Notes under the pieces: model-generated
What the model saw: only the letters and a program-made list of their open reading frames with translations
What the model was told of the DNA's origin: nothing
The model's database searches: none
Shown: positions 1 through 10,040 of the stretch, one piece after another
How the letters are laid out: every line of letters begins with the position of its first letter
How positions within the stretch are numbered: position 1 is the first letter of the stretch
Source of the DNA: Actinomycetota bacterium
Lineage (GTDB): Bacteria; Actinomycetota; JAUVYG01
Direction of reading: 5' to 3'
Length of the DNA stretch: 41,336 nucleotides
NCBI GenBank assembly: GCA_030603185.1
Contig: JAUVYG010000007.1
Location: 1 to 41,336 of the forward strand
Position numbers and translations under genes: made by a program

Positions 1-2
1 GA

Positions 3-176
3 ATGATAGCTGTAGATTGGTTGGCCATGGATCGACCAGCAGGGCCCCCGAATGACCACTGCTTGGACCCCAATAGGGCCAAGGATCTTCTTGAAGCTGC
101 CGGATTCCAGGTAATCGAATCTAACCCCGAGTCTGCAAACGGTTTTCCGTACCACTACACTTATATTCTTGGCTAA
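3..176 (+). CDS. C-terminal fragment of a probable class I SAM-dependent methyltransferase (truncated by window edge)
   Basis: Open frame from the window edge to TAA at 174-176: ...LDPNRAKDLLEAAGFQVIESNPESANGFPYHYTYILG*. The pattern resembles methyltransferase C-termini, but only the tail is visible. Confidence 0.5.
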   Translation: MIAVDWLAMDRPAGPPNDHCLDPNRAKDLLEAAGFQVIESNPESANGFPYHYTYILG

Positions 177-202
177 GACCTACTGATATCGGAGGTACAG
201 AG

Positions 203-1009
203 ATGGATCGACCCGACAAAGTCGGCGGAATCGCACTGTCAAATGGAATCGTCTTCTTCACCCCCTCCAACTGGGCGGCAGGCATAAGGCTTGATGATGG
301 AACCATACAAACTGCGTCCGGAGCCCGAGGTCTAACCAGAACCGTCGAATCCATTGGGCATTCTTCGTTGACGCGACTTGCCGGTATTGTGGCCATCTCT
401 CCACTGTTGGCGACGGTCAAGAGGGCTTTGCCCAGCGCGAAAATGCCTTTCAGTGCGAAAGGTCTTATTGCTGCATCCGTTGCTTCAACTCTTTTTGGTG
501 CGCTTATTCGATCCTCCACTCGAATTCCCGGATCTATAAGGGAGCTTGGATCATCGGCGATCGGAATCGGTTCCGCCCTTTTCGTCACAAGTAGGAGCGG
601 TGCTCTCCGCTATCATGGGGCCGAACATAAGACAGTTTCAGCGATCAGGCATGCTGGTGACGCCCTGACCCAGGACGACATCAAGAGTCAGTCCAGGATT
701 CACGAGCGATGCGGTAGCAACCTAGCCGGAGTTCTTTTACCACTGACCGTCATAGTCTCAATAGTTCTTCGAGGACCGGCGAAGCGTTGGCCGGTCATTG
801 GACTCTTGGGCAGCCTAGTCTCCTTCCTGGCGGCCACTGAACTATTCAGCTGGGCGGTGAAGAACCCGCAGAGCCGATCGGCGCAAGTGATCCTCATGCC
901 CGGAACCATGATGCAGTCACTGGTCACTACCCAGGAGCCCACCGATTCAGAGATAGAGGTCAGTGAGGCTGCTATCCATAGACTGATTCAGTGCGAGACT
1001 CGAATCTGA
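203..1009 (+). CDS. DUF1385 family (YqhQ-like) membrane protein
   Basis: Motif GALRYHGAEHKTVSAIRHAGD plus RCGSNLAG and hydrophobic segments, typical of DUF1385. GGAGGT Shine-Dalgarno before ATG 203. Confidence 0.85.
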   Translation: MDRPDKVGGIALSNGIVFFTPSNWAAGIRLDDGTIQTASGARGLTRTVESIGHSSLTRLAGIVAISPLLATVKRALPSAKMPFSAKGLIAASVASTLFGALIRSSTRIPGSIRELGSSAIGIGSALFVTSRSGALRYHGAEHKTVSAIRHAGDALTQDDIKSQSRIHERCGSNLAGVLLPLTVIVSIVLRGPAKRWPVIGLLGSLVSFLAATELFSWAVKNPQSRSAQVILMPGTMMQSLVTTQEPTDSEIEVSEAAIHRLIQCETRI

Positions 1010-1231
1010 TTTTGCTTTCGTGGGCCCGCCGTTGTCCCCCGCATTAGCAGCACCTAATTTCCACGGGCATCCCTGGCCTGTTCCTAGCGACAGCCAATAG
1101 TTGCTTGCGGTCAAAACGATATCCGTCCAAACCCTTTTCTTAAGTACTGCCACGCCATAGGGTGGCAATGTCAGCCATTCGTGTAGGGGTGGAAGGCTGG
1201 CGAACATTACTTATAGAAAGGGGGTTACAAG

Positions 1232-1462
1232 ATGGAAGAGAACGAGGTCGAACAGGAAGAAGCAGAATTACTCGGCTCTGTCGCCAAGAACGAAACAACG
1301 ACCATTCAGGTTCGTAAGGTTCACTTCAAGGGCCAGAGCTATCTCGATATCCGTGAATTTGTGGACGGAGAGAACTACCAGGGGCCCACGAAGAGGGGCA
1401 TCCGAATCCACGACAGCCTACTCGAGGAGTTGACCGGACTTCTGGGGACCGCAGCAGCATAG
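1232..1462 (+). CDS. PC4/p15-like transcriptional coactivator domain protein (ssDNA-binding)
   Basis: 76 aa; IQVRKVHFKGQSYLDIREFVDGENYQGPTKRGIRI matches the PC4 domain pattern (KV.F.G..YLDIR.F.....G...PTKKGI.l). AAGGGGG RBS. Confidence 0.75.
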   Translation: MEENEVEQEEAELLGSVAKNETTTIQVRKVHFKGQSYLDIREFVDGENYQGPTKRGIRIHDSLLEELTGLLGTAAA

Positions 1463-1517
1463 CAGCACACTAATACTATGTTTGACATGGGCGTGACCAT
1501 TGGTCGCGCCCATGTCT

Positions 1518-3728
1518 CTATGGTTGATGTGGAGGATCTGGGGAGCCGATCCTCTGGTATTGTGCAATGATCGCAGCACTTACTGTCATCCCGATCACGA
1601 TCACATAATAGTAGGGATTTCCGGGGAGCCATATAGCCATGGCGACCAGCAGCATGGCTAGCCCAACGAGCGAGGGCCTGACTCTGTCCAAGATGAGTGA
1701 TAGATTGTCAGGCCATGAGTATCTCCAGATAAGCCACCATATAGCCAAAAGAACCACCAGCACCACTGGGAATATGGGGGACATTGGGAGTTGAGGGACC
1801 GATATCGTAGCTATTGGCATGGGCTCGAAAGGGGTTACCGTGTGGACCACAAAGGTGATCAGTGAGGACAGGCCTCCGACTAGGATAAGCGAAAGTTGTG
1901 AGGTCTGACCTCTACGTAGCCACCAGTACGTCAAGATAGCTAGCGGTACGACAATGACTATAGCCGACCCGAAATCAGACCCGGCGTACGAAAGTATTAG
2001 GGCCATAGCCCCAGCTACGCCGATCAGGCCGAGAAGTATCCCCAGGGGAGTTCGAACTATTGCCGGTCTCGGAGAGGTATCGGTGCGGGTCGTAAATCGT
2101 ATGAACATTGGAATCAAGACAATAGAGACTCCCGACAACACAGCGATCAGCCCTCCTGTCTGGAAGACCGCAGTGGTTGTTAACGGGGACAGTGACCAAA
2201 GGGAGTCAAACGTCATCGCTGTGCCACCCAGCTGATCCGAGAGCATAATGGCGACAAATAGCACAAACGCTGCAATCCATATCCATGCCAGTCGTCTAAA
2301 CCGAAATGCCAAATAACCCAGGATCAGAGATGCTGCAGCGGTAGCGATCATGAAACCGCCTATACCGGCCGGAGCGAGCGGCCGTGAAAATATCATGGAG
2401 ACCGTAGGTAGAATGATCATTCCGGATGCAGTGGTCGTGAGAGATGCGCTGAATAGTGAGTTCCTGAGGGGCATCAAGGGCGAAAGCGTCAGACCTACGA
2501 TCAGAACGATGAATACTACTGCAAGTAGTTCATGCACATCGGCTCGGGCCAGCATCCTCTCAGTCATCATACTCTCGGTATTCTTCAGCGAACTCTCGGA
2601 GGACCCCTCCTTGCTCAGTACCGCCGGTGATCCCGGGAAATACTCTGGCACCTCATGATCGAGGGCAGAAATGATTGTCGGGGCGATATCGATACTCTTC
2701 AGCAGTCCCGCAATAGGTGATTCGAGCGAGCCGATAGTTCCGCTGGACCCGTCGGGCAGGAAAATCATGATCGGGGCTCCACCAGCATGCTGCCCCTCGC
2801 GAATCGGGGGAGAAGGACTCATGATGACCTGAACGGAATCCTGCCCGGCAGCCTCTCTGAGTGATTGAATCGCTGCATAGGTGTCATCCAACGCAGCAAG
2901 GCGCTCGGTGCCCTTGGATGGTGTCGGAGAGCCAGAATATCGATCTCTGAGCTGTTGCAAATAGGGAAGCTGAATAATATTCACGCCTGAGCGCCCCAAA
3001 AGGGGCAGAACAGATGCCCACGATTCTGGCGTTCGAACATCGCCAATGTCGATCAACCCATCGCTATTCATAGCGAAATAGGCAGCTTCACGGTGGTAAG
3101 CAACAGAATTACTGTCTGGATCGGGGTCGTACACGTCAGCGTTACCGAATAACCTAACTCTTACATCAGTGTCACCAAGGGCGGTCCCAAATGCTCCGGG
3201 GGCGGGTTTGCCTGCTAGATTTGCAGCAAGCCGCTTCATCACGAAGATGTCGAGCGAAACGATACTGCCCTCTAAGGGTTGATCTCCCCCTCGAGCGACA
3301 TAGAGGGGTCCTGCAAGAGAATTCGCAGGAGACTCGTCAGTATGATAAGCCCCCTGGGGTAACCAATTGGAGCCAGCGACTCTTCCCGCGCCGAGGCTGT
3401 ACAGATATTTCTCCGGCGACGGATCACCTTGGGTCGGAGAGGAAACAAAACCTCGATATGAGTCGTCAGCGATCTCACCGAGTCCGCTGTGGGAATCGAT
3501 GTCATCCAATGAGAGATCGTCGACCATGATCACGCTCAGGCTACGGGTCTTAGGCAGTTCATCGCTGGCCCACGCCAGCTGGGGCACCCCGAGGGCGATG
3601 AATATGGTCAGACCCAATATGGCTATACGGTGCAACTGCGCTCCTGTGTCGGTGATGCGTTTCAGGATAAGCGAGCCTGGACAAGAATAATATGAGGGAA
3701 GATATATTTGGTTTGCATATACCCTCAA
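1518..3728 (-). CDS. Membrane protein with N-terminal alkaline-phosphatase-superfamily-like extracytoplasmic domain and multiple C-terminal TM helices
   Basis: 736 aa ORF with signal-like N-terminus (HRIAILGLTIFIALGVPQLAWA), then LSVIMVDDLSLDDI, YLYSLGAGRVAG and GLLKSIDIAPTIISALD, then many hydrophobic helices. The true start is probably downstream of 3728, because that end overlaps msrB. Confidence 0.6.
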   Translation of the reverse strand: MRVYANQIYLPSYYSCPGSLILKRITDTGAQLHRIAILGLTIFIALGVPQLAWASDELPKTRSLSVIMVDDLSLDDIDSHSGLGEIADDSYRGFVSSPTQGDPSPEKYLYSLGAGRVAGSNWLPQGAYHTDESPANSLAGPLYVARGGDQPLEGSIVSLDIFVMKRLAANLAGKPAPGAFGTALGDTDVRVRLFGNADVYDPDPDSNSVAYHREAAYFAMNSDGLIDIGDVRTPESWASVLPLLGRSGVNIIQLPYLQQLRDRYSGSPTPSKGTERLAALDDTYAAIQSLREAAGQDSVQVIMSPSPPIREGQHAGGAPIMIFLPDGSSGTIGSLESPIAGLLKSIDIAPTIISALDHEVPEYFPGSPAVLSKEGSSESSLKNTESMMTERMLARADVHELLAVVFIVLIVGLTLSPLMPLRNSLFSASLTTTASGMIILPTVSMIFSRPLAPAGIGGFMIATAAASLILGYLAFRFRRLAWIWIAAFVLFVAIMLSDQLGGTAMTFDSLWSLSPLTTTAVFQTGGLIAVLSGVSIVLIPMFIRFTTRTDTSPRPAIVRTPLGILLGLIGVAGAMALILSYAGSDFGSAIVIVVPLAILTYWWLRRGQTSQLSLILVGGLSSLITFVVHTVTPFEPMPIATISVPQLPMSPIFPVVLVVLLAIWWLIWRYSWPDNLSLILDRVRPSLVGLAMLLVAMAIWLPGNPYYYVIVIGMTVSAAIIAQYQRIGSPDPPHQP

Positions 3729-3746
3729 CCCGAGTTGGAGGTAGAG

Positions 3747-4142
3747 ATGAATAAGTTACAGCGCAGCGAAGATGAATGGCATGAAATCCTGACTCCAGAG
3801 GAATTTAAAGTTACACGGAGAAAGGGCACAGAGAGGCCGTTCACCGGCGAGTACTGGGACGCCAAAGAGCCTGGCACTTATACATGTAAATCATGTGGCC
3901 AGCCACTCTTTGACGCGAACGATAAATATGATTCGGGAACAGGCTGGCCAAGTTTCGCAAAGCCCGTAGATGCTCATAACATTGCCACACGATCCGACTA
4001 CTCATTGTTCGTGCGGCGCACCGAGGTACTTTGCTCAAAATGCGACGCGCACCTCGGCCATGTTTTCGAGGATGGGCCCGACCCGACCGGAACACGATTC
4101 TGCATCAACTCTGTAGCCCTAAAACTCAAAGAGACGGACTAG
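3747..4142 (+). CDS. msrB: Peptide-methionine (R)-S-oxide reductase
   Basis: YTCKSCGQPLF...KYDSGTGWPSF...EVLCSKCDAHLGHVFEDGPDPTGTRFCINSVALKL: Zn-binding CxxC pairs and catalytic RFCINS. ATG 3747 preceded by TTGGAGGTAGAG; in frame with the longer ORF from 3708. Confidence 0.97.
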   Translation: MNKLQRSEDEWHEILTPEEFKVTRRKGTERPFTGEYWDAKEPGTYTCKSCGQPLFDANDKYDSGTGWPSFAKPVDAHNIATRSDYSLFVRRTEVLCSKCDAHLGHVFEDGPDPTGTRFCINSVALKLKETD

Positions 4143-4146
4143 AGTT

Positions 4147-6915
4147 CTACTGGTTTCCGGTGGCTTCAGCCATTCGGGCCAGCACGTCTTCCAACTGAGA
4201 GAGCTCAGAACCATAGGTGGACCAGTCGCCGTCGCGCTGTGCATCGACAGCCGCTTGATAATGCTGGTCAGCCTCAGTAATAAGTTCGGATAGGTCTCCT
4301 GTGTCGGAAACTGTGTCCTGGGTTGTCGAGCCTACCGGTGGCGTCGGTGCAGGAGCCGAGGGTTCGATATCCACACTCGCATCACCAGTCAAATCCTCAG
4401 GAGCTACTGCCGGAGTGCTCTCGACTTCCTTGAAGATCATCTCCAGCGCCTTCTCTAGGGATGGCTCCATCACAACTCTGCCCGCAAAGCCAACTATGAC
4501 TCTTTTGAGTTCGGGGAGCTCGCTTGTCTCAGCCTCAAGGTACAACGGCTCAACATAGAGCAGTGAATCCTCGATCGGTACAACAAGCAGATTACCCCTG
4601 ATCGCCCTTGAGCCCTCTTGGTTCCAAAGGCTCAGCTGAGCGGATATTTCGGGGTCCTGATTGATCAAGGATTCCATTTGCATGGTTCCGTATACCAATT
4701 TGTCTTTCGGGAAATTGAGCAACATCAGCTTGCCGTAGTTGTCGCCATCGTTTCTGGCCACCAAAAGGGAGTTCAAGTTGTTCTTGTTCCTCGGATTAAA
4801 AGGCTGGATCAAGGCGAACTCATCAGCGGACTCACCCGGGAGCCTCATGGTCACATAGTAAGGCTCCACCTGAACTTCCTCAGCAGACAGAAGCTCGTTG
4901 GGGAATACCCACTGATCCTCCCTGTTATAGAAGACCTGTGGGTCATCCATGTGGTACGTGGCCAGGATCTCAGACTGAACATTGAACATATCCACTGGAT
5001 ATCGAGTATGCGCCCTGAGGTCTTCCGGCATTTCATCGATTGGAGTGAACAGATCTGGGAAGATATTTACGTAGGTCTTCACGATCGGATCCTCGTCCTC
5101 TGACAAATAGAAAGTAGGGGTACCGTTGTAGGCATCAATAACCACTTTGACTGAATTCCTGATGTAGTTGATCCCCGATGCAGACTGCGAGTACGGATAC
5201 TGATCGGATACTGTATAGGCATCGATAATCCAGTAGATGCGCCCCTCCGAGATAACAACATAAGGATCCTGGTCGTAAACGAGGAACGGTGCTATCGCAC
5301 GAGCTCGCTCCGTGATCTTCCTGTTGATCAGAATCTTGCTCTCAGGGTTCACCCCGCCAAGGACGATGTTTACTGCTGAGAAACGAATAGCGTAGGCGAT
5401 ACGATTTATCAGCGGGGAAACACTGACTCCGCCTGCTCCATCATAGTCAGTGAACACATTCCCCTCGGTGCCGGGATAATCAAACTCCTGTTCATTGGAG
5501 CGAACGATGCCGTATTCGCTGCTGAGCTCCCCGTAATAAATCTCAGGACGCTCAATTTCCAACTCTGGAACATCCGTCTTTGGTGGAATGTCCTTGAGAA
5601 GTAGCTTGGGGAGGCCTTGCCCCTCTATCTCATTGACCTTGTTCGCCACTACGCCATAACCATGGAGAAACACTTGATGCTCATTTACCCAGGTTCTGGC
5701 ATTCTCTTCTAGTTGACCTACTGATAGCTCGCGAGCGGCGATCATCAGCTGCTGCTGTTCATCGCCTAGTTGATACCTGTCAACATCAACATCAGCGAAT
5801 TGATAGTAGGTTCGAATTTCTTGTATCTGCCCGTAGGTTCGCAGCAACGGTCGCCAGTCCCACAGTCGAATGTTTCTGATAGTAGATTCATTCTCAATAA
5901 TATCAGCGGGCTCTAACGCATCTGCGGCTGCAAAGGCCTTGAGCTCTACCTTTTCGATATCGTATGCCTCACGAGTGAACTCAATGCTGCGCTCAAGGTA
6001 TGTGCGCTCAAGGTCTAGCTCATTTGGAAGGACCCTGAATTGCTGCAGTAGAGATGGGTAGACGATCGATACCACAACCAGCAGGCCGACGATCCCGCCA
6101 AGAACAGGCGCCCGTAGAGATCGTTTTAGAATGACTTCTAGTAAAAGTGCGATGCCGGCAAGGATCAAGGCGACGAATAGGGCATTCATGATTGGGAGGG
6201 TGGCGCTTAGGTCTGCGTATCCAGCACCCCTAACGACGCCCGTGCTGCTATTAAGTAGAGAGAACCTAAATAGATACACGCCAATTCCAGCGACAATTAC
6301 CAGAAGACCTCCTAGGGCCTTAAGGTGCCGCAAGACAAACGGAGCGAACTGCCTAGCTCCTTCAGCAAATGCGATAGCGCCATTCAGGGCATAAAACCCG
6401 CCGGCAAGAATCAACGAGAAGATCAATGCGCCAAGCACTAGGGACCAAACTGAGGTAATTGCCGGCAAAGAGAACACATAGAAAGAGATGTCGTTGCCAA
6501 ATATGGGATCGACCGAACCGAACTTTTCTGCATTGAAGGCTGATAGAAAGGTCATCGACTGAGAGGAAAAGGCTGATGCGGCGCCAAGGCTGACAAGCCC
6601 TGCCGCTCCATAAAATATCAGTCTCGCGTACTTCTGAAGTGCAGGGTTCTTAAAGAATACGACTTCGTCCTCGGGTCCTACGAAATACTGGGGAAGACTC
6701 TTACCTGCAACTCTAAGGTTTATGGCAAGTATCAGGAAGAATACTATCCCTCCGATGAGCCACAGAATGACACTGGTAGACAGCAAGGTGGTGAATACTG
6801 AAGTCAGGTCGAGAGAATCGAACCATAAATAGTCAGTGAACAGAATTGCCAACGTAGGCCCCAGCACAACGATCACGGCCACAATAGCCAATAGCGCGAT
6901 GCGCGTCTTCTTCAT
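4147..6915 (-). CDS. UPF0182 family large membrane protein
   Basis: ~920 aa; N-terminal TM helices with TDYLWFDSL, conserved ELDLERTYLERSIEFTREAYDIE, acidic/coiled C-terminus. Start MKKTRIALL at 6915 has a GGGAGAA RBS; the ORF track extends to 6951. Confidence 0.93.
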   Translation of the reverse strand: MKKTRIALLAIVAVIVVLGPTLAILFTDYLWFDSLDLTSVFTTLLSTSVILWLIGGIVFFLILAINLRVAGKSLPQYFVGPEDEVVFFKNPALQKYARLIFYGAAGLVSLGAASAFSSQSMTFLSAFNAEKFGSVDPIFGNDISFYVFSLPAITSVWSLVLGALIFSLILAGGFYALNGAIAFAEGARQFAPFVLRHLKALGGLLVIVAGIGVYLFRFSLLNSSTGVVRGAGYADLSATLPIMNALFVALILAGIALLLEVILKRSLRAPVLGGIVGLLVVVSIVYPSLLQQFRVLPNELDLERTYLERSIEFTREAYDIEKVELKAFAAADALEPADIIENESTIRNIRLWDWRPLLRTYGQIQEIRTYYQFADVDVDRYQLGDEQQQLMIAARELSVGQLEENARTWVNEHQVFLHGYGVVANKVNEIEGQGLPKLLLKDIPPKTDVPELEIERPEIYYGELSSEYGIVRSNEQEFDYPGTEGNVFTDYDGAGGVSVSPLINRIAYAIRFSAVNIVLGGVNPESKILINRKITERARAIAPFLVYDQDPYVVISEGRIYWIIDAYTVSDQYPYSQSASGINYIRNSVKVVIDAYNGTPTFYLSEDEDPIVKTYVNIFPDLFTPIDEMPEDLRAHTRYPVDMFNVQSEILATYHMDDPQVFYNREDQWVFPNELLSAEEVQVEPYYVTMRLPGESADEFALIQPFNPRNKNNLNSLLVARNDGDNYGKLMLLNFPKDKLVYGTMQMESLINQDPEISAQLSLWNQEGSRAIRGNLLVVPIEDSLLYVEPLYLEAETSELPELKRVIVGFAGRVVMEPSLEKALEMIFKEVESTPAVAPEDLTGDASVDIEPSAPAPTPPVGSTTQDTVSDTGDLSELITEADQHYQAAVDAQRDGDWSTYGSELSQLEDVLARMAEATGNQ

Positions 6916-7082
6916 ATTTTCGGGTTCTCCCTTGGGTGAAATGGACTTCATATATACAGATTTAATTGCATGTAAATTCGGCTCGAAGTTGATTATAACC
7001 GTTAACCAGGCAAGGCTTGGAGAGTCAATCCAAAAAAGAACAAATCAAAAGCCAAAGTCAAGGGGTTGAAATCATGAAATAT

Positions 7083-7095
7083 CTATATATTGTGG
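7083..7095. promoter_or_regulatory. Putative NrdR box upstream of nrdR
   Basis: CTATATATTGTGG matches the core of the NrdR-box consensus ACACWATATATWGTGT from position 4 onward except the last base; the first three bases (tat) do not match. Confidence 0.4.
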
Positions 7096-7161
7096 TTATT
7101 GGAACTAGTACACCCAATATGTGGGGTTGGTAATGTTTACAGGCGAACGTGCGTTCGTATC

Positions 7162-7638
7162 ATGAATTGCCCTGAATGTAGTCACACAGACACCAAGGTA
7201 ATCGACTCGAGAATGGCCGAAGAAGGCTCTGCCATTCGCCGTAGGCGTGAATGCGAATCATGCAAGCATCGGTTCACTACATTTGAGCGAAACGAGTCCA
7301 TCCAGCTCTTGGTGGTCAAGCGGAACGGGGCCGAGGAGCACTTCAACAAGGTCAAATTGGCAAAAGGTATCCATCTAGCGTGTGAAAAACGTGATGTACC
7401 TGACAGTGAGATAGACAGAATCGTCAGCGACATTATTGACGTTATCAAAGGGAAGGGGGGCAGGATACCAAGTGACGAGATAGGTTCCACGGTGCTGCGA
7501 GCACTAAGGGACCTTGATGAGGTGGCCTATGTTAGGTTCGCCTCCGTATATAAAGAGTTCGAGAACGTTTCCGATTTCGGCAAAGAACTCGGAACGTTTA
7601 TTAGAGAGACAGCCAACAAAGACGAAAGAAGTGCCTGA
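7162..7638 (+). CDS. nrdR: Transcriptional repressor NrdR
   Basis: MNCPECSHTDTKVIDSRMAEEGSAIRRRRECESCKHRFTTFERNE zinc ribbon plus ATP-cone. Start MNCPEC at 7162, not the ORF-track 7090. Confidence 0.97.
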   Translation: MNCPECSHTDTKVIDSRMAEEGSAIRRRRECESCKHRFTTFERNESIQLLVVKRNGAEEHFNKVKLAKGIHLACEKRDVPDSEIDRIVSDIIDVIKGKGGRIPSDEIGSTVLRALRDLDEVAYVRFASVYKEFENVSDFGKELGTFIRETANKDERSA

Positions 7639-7672
7639 ATGATGACAGGATGTCGGGCGGAGGGAGTTAGAA

Positions 7673-10024
7673 GTGGCAACTAAGGCCAAGAAAGCCAAGG
7701 GGCTCAGGAAAGTTGATATCGCAGCCAATGCAAGGACTGTACTTGAGAGGCGATACCTAAGAAAAGATGATGACGGCAATCCAACAGAGAAGCCAGAGGA
7801 CATGTTCTGGCGGGTCGCACAGAATATCGCAGAAGCGGACAAGCGATACGACTCTTCGGTAGACCTTGAAGCTATTGCCAAAGAGTTCTATGACATGATG
7901 ATCGACTTGGAGTTCCTGCCGAACTCACCAACTCTGATGAACGCCGGCAGAGAATTGCAGCAGCTTTCGGCTTGCTTCGTGCTTCCTATTGAAGACTCGA
8001 TGGAATCGATTTTCGAATCACTCAAAGACACTGCTTTGATCCACAAGTCCGGCGGAGGGACTGGCTTCTCATTCTCACGTCTTCGTCCATCCGGGGATCT
8101 CGTAAGGTCGACCAAGGGTGTCTCGAGCGGACCAGTCTCCTTTATGAAGGTATTCAACGGCGCCACGGAAGCAGTAAAGCAGGGAGGGGCACGTAGAGGT
8201 GCCAATATGGGTATCCTCCGCGTCGACCACCCAGATATTCTCAATTTCATTCAAGCCAAGGATGACAACACCGATCTTGAGAACTTCAATATCTCAGTGG
8301 CGATCACCGAAGGCTTTATGGATGCTGTCCAAAATGGCGAGGACTACCCGCTGATCAGCCCGCGTAATGGTGAGATAGTCGGGTGGCAGAATGCGGCTGA
8401 TGTCTACGCCCTAATAGTGGACATGGCTTGGAGGACGGGCGATCCCGGAATCATCTTCATCGACCGGATCAATCGGTCGAACCCGACTCCGCAACTCGGT
8501 GAGATAGAGTCGACCAATCCATGTGGCGAGCAGCCCCTACTGCCGCATGAAGCATGCAACCTAGGTTCGATTAACCTTTCCAGAATGACCAAAACCGTTC
8601 CTGACGGAGTCATAGTCGACTACCAGAGGCTCGGTTCAGTGGTTCACAAAGCCGTTCACTTTCTCGACAACGTCATTGATGTCAACAATTACCCGACCGA
8701 GAAGATCACTGAGATGGCCACTGGTAACAGAAAGATCGGATTGGGGGTCATGGGTTTTGCAGATACGTTGGCCCAGATGGACCTGGCTTATGACTCAGAC
8801 GCTGCAGTAAGTCTCGCAGAAGAGATTATGAGATTCGTAGATTCAGAATCAAAGGACGCATCAGTTGCGCTTGCGGCAGATAGGGGTGTGTTCCCGAACC
8901 ACACCGGCAGCATATACGACGGGCCGGATGGTCTTAGGCTGCGCAATGCTACGACGAGCACGATCGCTCCTACTGGAACCCTGTCGATCATCGCTGGTTG
9001 CTCTAGTGGTGTTGAGCCGCTATTTGCACTGGCATACGTGCGCAATGTTATGGACAATGACAAGCTCGTTGAGGTCAATCCAGCCTTTGAGAAGACAGCA
9101 CGAGATGAAGGCTTTTACAGTACTGAGCTAATGGAGAAGATAGCTGAGCACGGAACAATCCATGATTTCGAAGAGTTGCCTCAGAAGGTCAGAGACGCAT
9201 TTAGAACTGCGCACGATGTGGCTCCAATCTGGCATGTTCGCATGCAGAGTGCTTTCCAAAAGTTCACAGACAATGCGGTATCAAAGACAGTGAACTTCCC
9301 TTCAGACGCAACCAAGGCTGATGTCGCCGAGGTCTACAATCTAGCCCACGAGCTCGGCTGCAAGGGAGTCACAATCTATCGTGACGGCAGCAAGAACGGA
9401 CAGGTATTGACCGTGGGCTCAGGAGGCAAGGCCTCTACTGAAACTGCTGATCCAGGCGTGGCTGCGGCAGCGGAGACAGGTCTTCTTCGTCCAAGGCCGC
9501 GCCCGATTCGATTGACCGGTGTTACAACTGAGGTTGCAACTGGCTGTGGCCACCTCTACGTCACTATTAACGAGGATGAATCCGGTCGCCCATTCGAGCT
9601 CTTCACTACGATGGGGAAGGCCGGGGGCTGTGAGGCCTCTCAGACCGAAGCAACAAGCCGACTTATCTCTCAGGGTCTGCGCTCTGGACTTGATCCAGCG
9701 GCAATCGTTAAGCAATTGATCGGTATCAGGTGCAACAAGCCGTACGGAATGGGACCCAACAAGGTTCTATCGTGCTCTGATGCGATAGCAAAAGTCCTCA
9801 ATCAGTACATCGAGCAAAAAGAAAGCTCCGCTCACAGTGGCCTCGGACCAGTGGCTGAAGGTGCGGGCCAGGCAAAATCCGTGAGCTTGTCGTCACCCAG
9901 AGCGACATCGGGAGGAAATGGCAGTGCGAAAACCACCTTCCCTTGTCCGGACTGCGGTTGCGAGCTTGAGATCGCAGAGGGATGCGAAAAGTGTCATTTC
10001 TGCGGCTACAGCAAATGTGACTAA
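7673..10024 (+). CDS. nrdJ: Vitamin B12-dependent (class II) ribonucleoside-diphosphate reductase
   Basis: 783 aa, GTG start; LEFLPNSPTLMNAGRELQQLSACFVLPIEDSMESIF, NPCGEQPLLPHEACNLGSINLS, APTGTLSIIAGCSSGVEPLFA, C-terminal zinc-ribbon CPDCGCELEIAEGCEKCHFCGYSKC. Directly downstream of nrdR. Confidence 0.97.
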   Translation: MATKAKKAKGLRKVDIAANARTVLERRYLRKDDDGNPTEKPEDMFWRVAQNIAEADKRYDSSVDLEAIAKEFYDMMIDLEFLPNSPTLMNAGRELQQLSACFVLPIEDSMESIFESLKDTALIHKSGGGTGFSFSRLRPSGDLVRSTKGVSSGPVSFMKVFNGATEAVKQGGARRGANMGILRVDHPDILNFIQAKDDNTDLENFNISVAITEGFMDAVQNGEDYPLISPRNGEIVGWQNAADVYALIVDMAWRTGDPGIIFIDRINRSNPTPQLGEIESTNPCGEQPLLPHEACNLGSINLSRMTKTVPDGVIVDYQRLGSVVHKAVHFLDNVIDVNNYPTEKITEMATGNRKIGLGVMGFADTLAQMDLAYDSDAAVSLAEEIMRFVDSESKDASVALAADRGVFPNHTGSIYDGPDGLRLRNATTSTIAPTGTLSIIAGCSSGVEPLFALAYVRNVMDNDKLVEVNPAFEKTARDEGFYSTELMEKIAEHGTIHDFEELPQKVRDAFRTAHDVAPIWHVRMQSAFQKFTDNAVSKTVNFPSDATKADVAEVYNLAHELGCKGVTIYRDGSKNGQVLTVGSGGKASTETADPGVAAAAETGLLRPRPRPIRLTGVTTEVATGCGHLYVTINEDESGRPFELFTTMGKAGGCEASQTEATSRLISQGLRSGLDPAAIVKQLIGIRCNKPYGMGPNKVLSCSDAIAKVLNQYIEQKESSAHSGLGPVAEGAGQAKSVSLSSPRATSGGNGSAKTTFPCPDCGCELEIAEGCEKCHFCGYSKCD

Positions 10025-10040
10025 CCGCAGACTGTAGGTC

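Noticed and set aside
121-588. 155-aa minus-strand ORF
   Set aside because: Antisense to the DUF1385 gene, with no supporting motif or RBS.
947-1207. 86-aa minus-strand ORF covering the intergenic region
   Set aside because: No motif or RBS, and it overlaps the DUF1385 3' end; more likely chance in a non-coding leader.
4618-5103. 161-aa plus-strand ORF
   Set aside because: Lies wholly antisense inside the well-supported UPF0182 gene; no recognisable motif.
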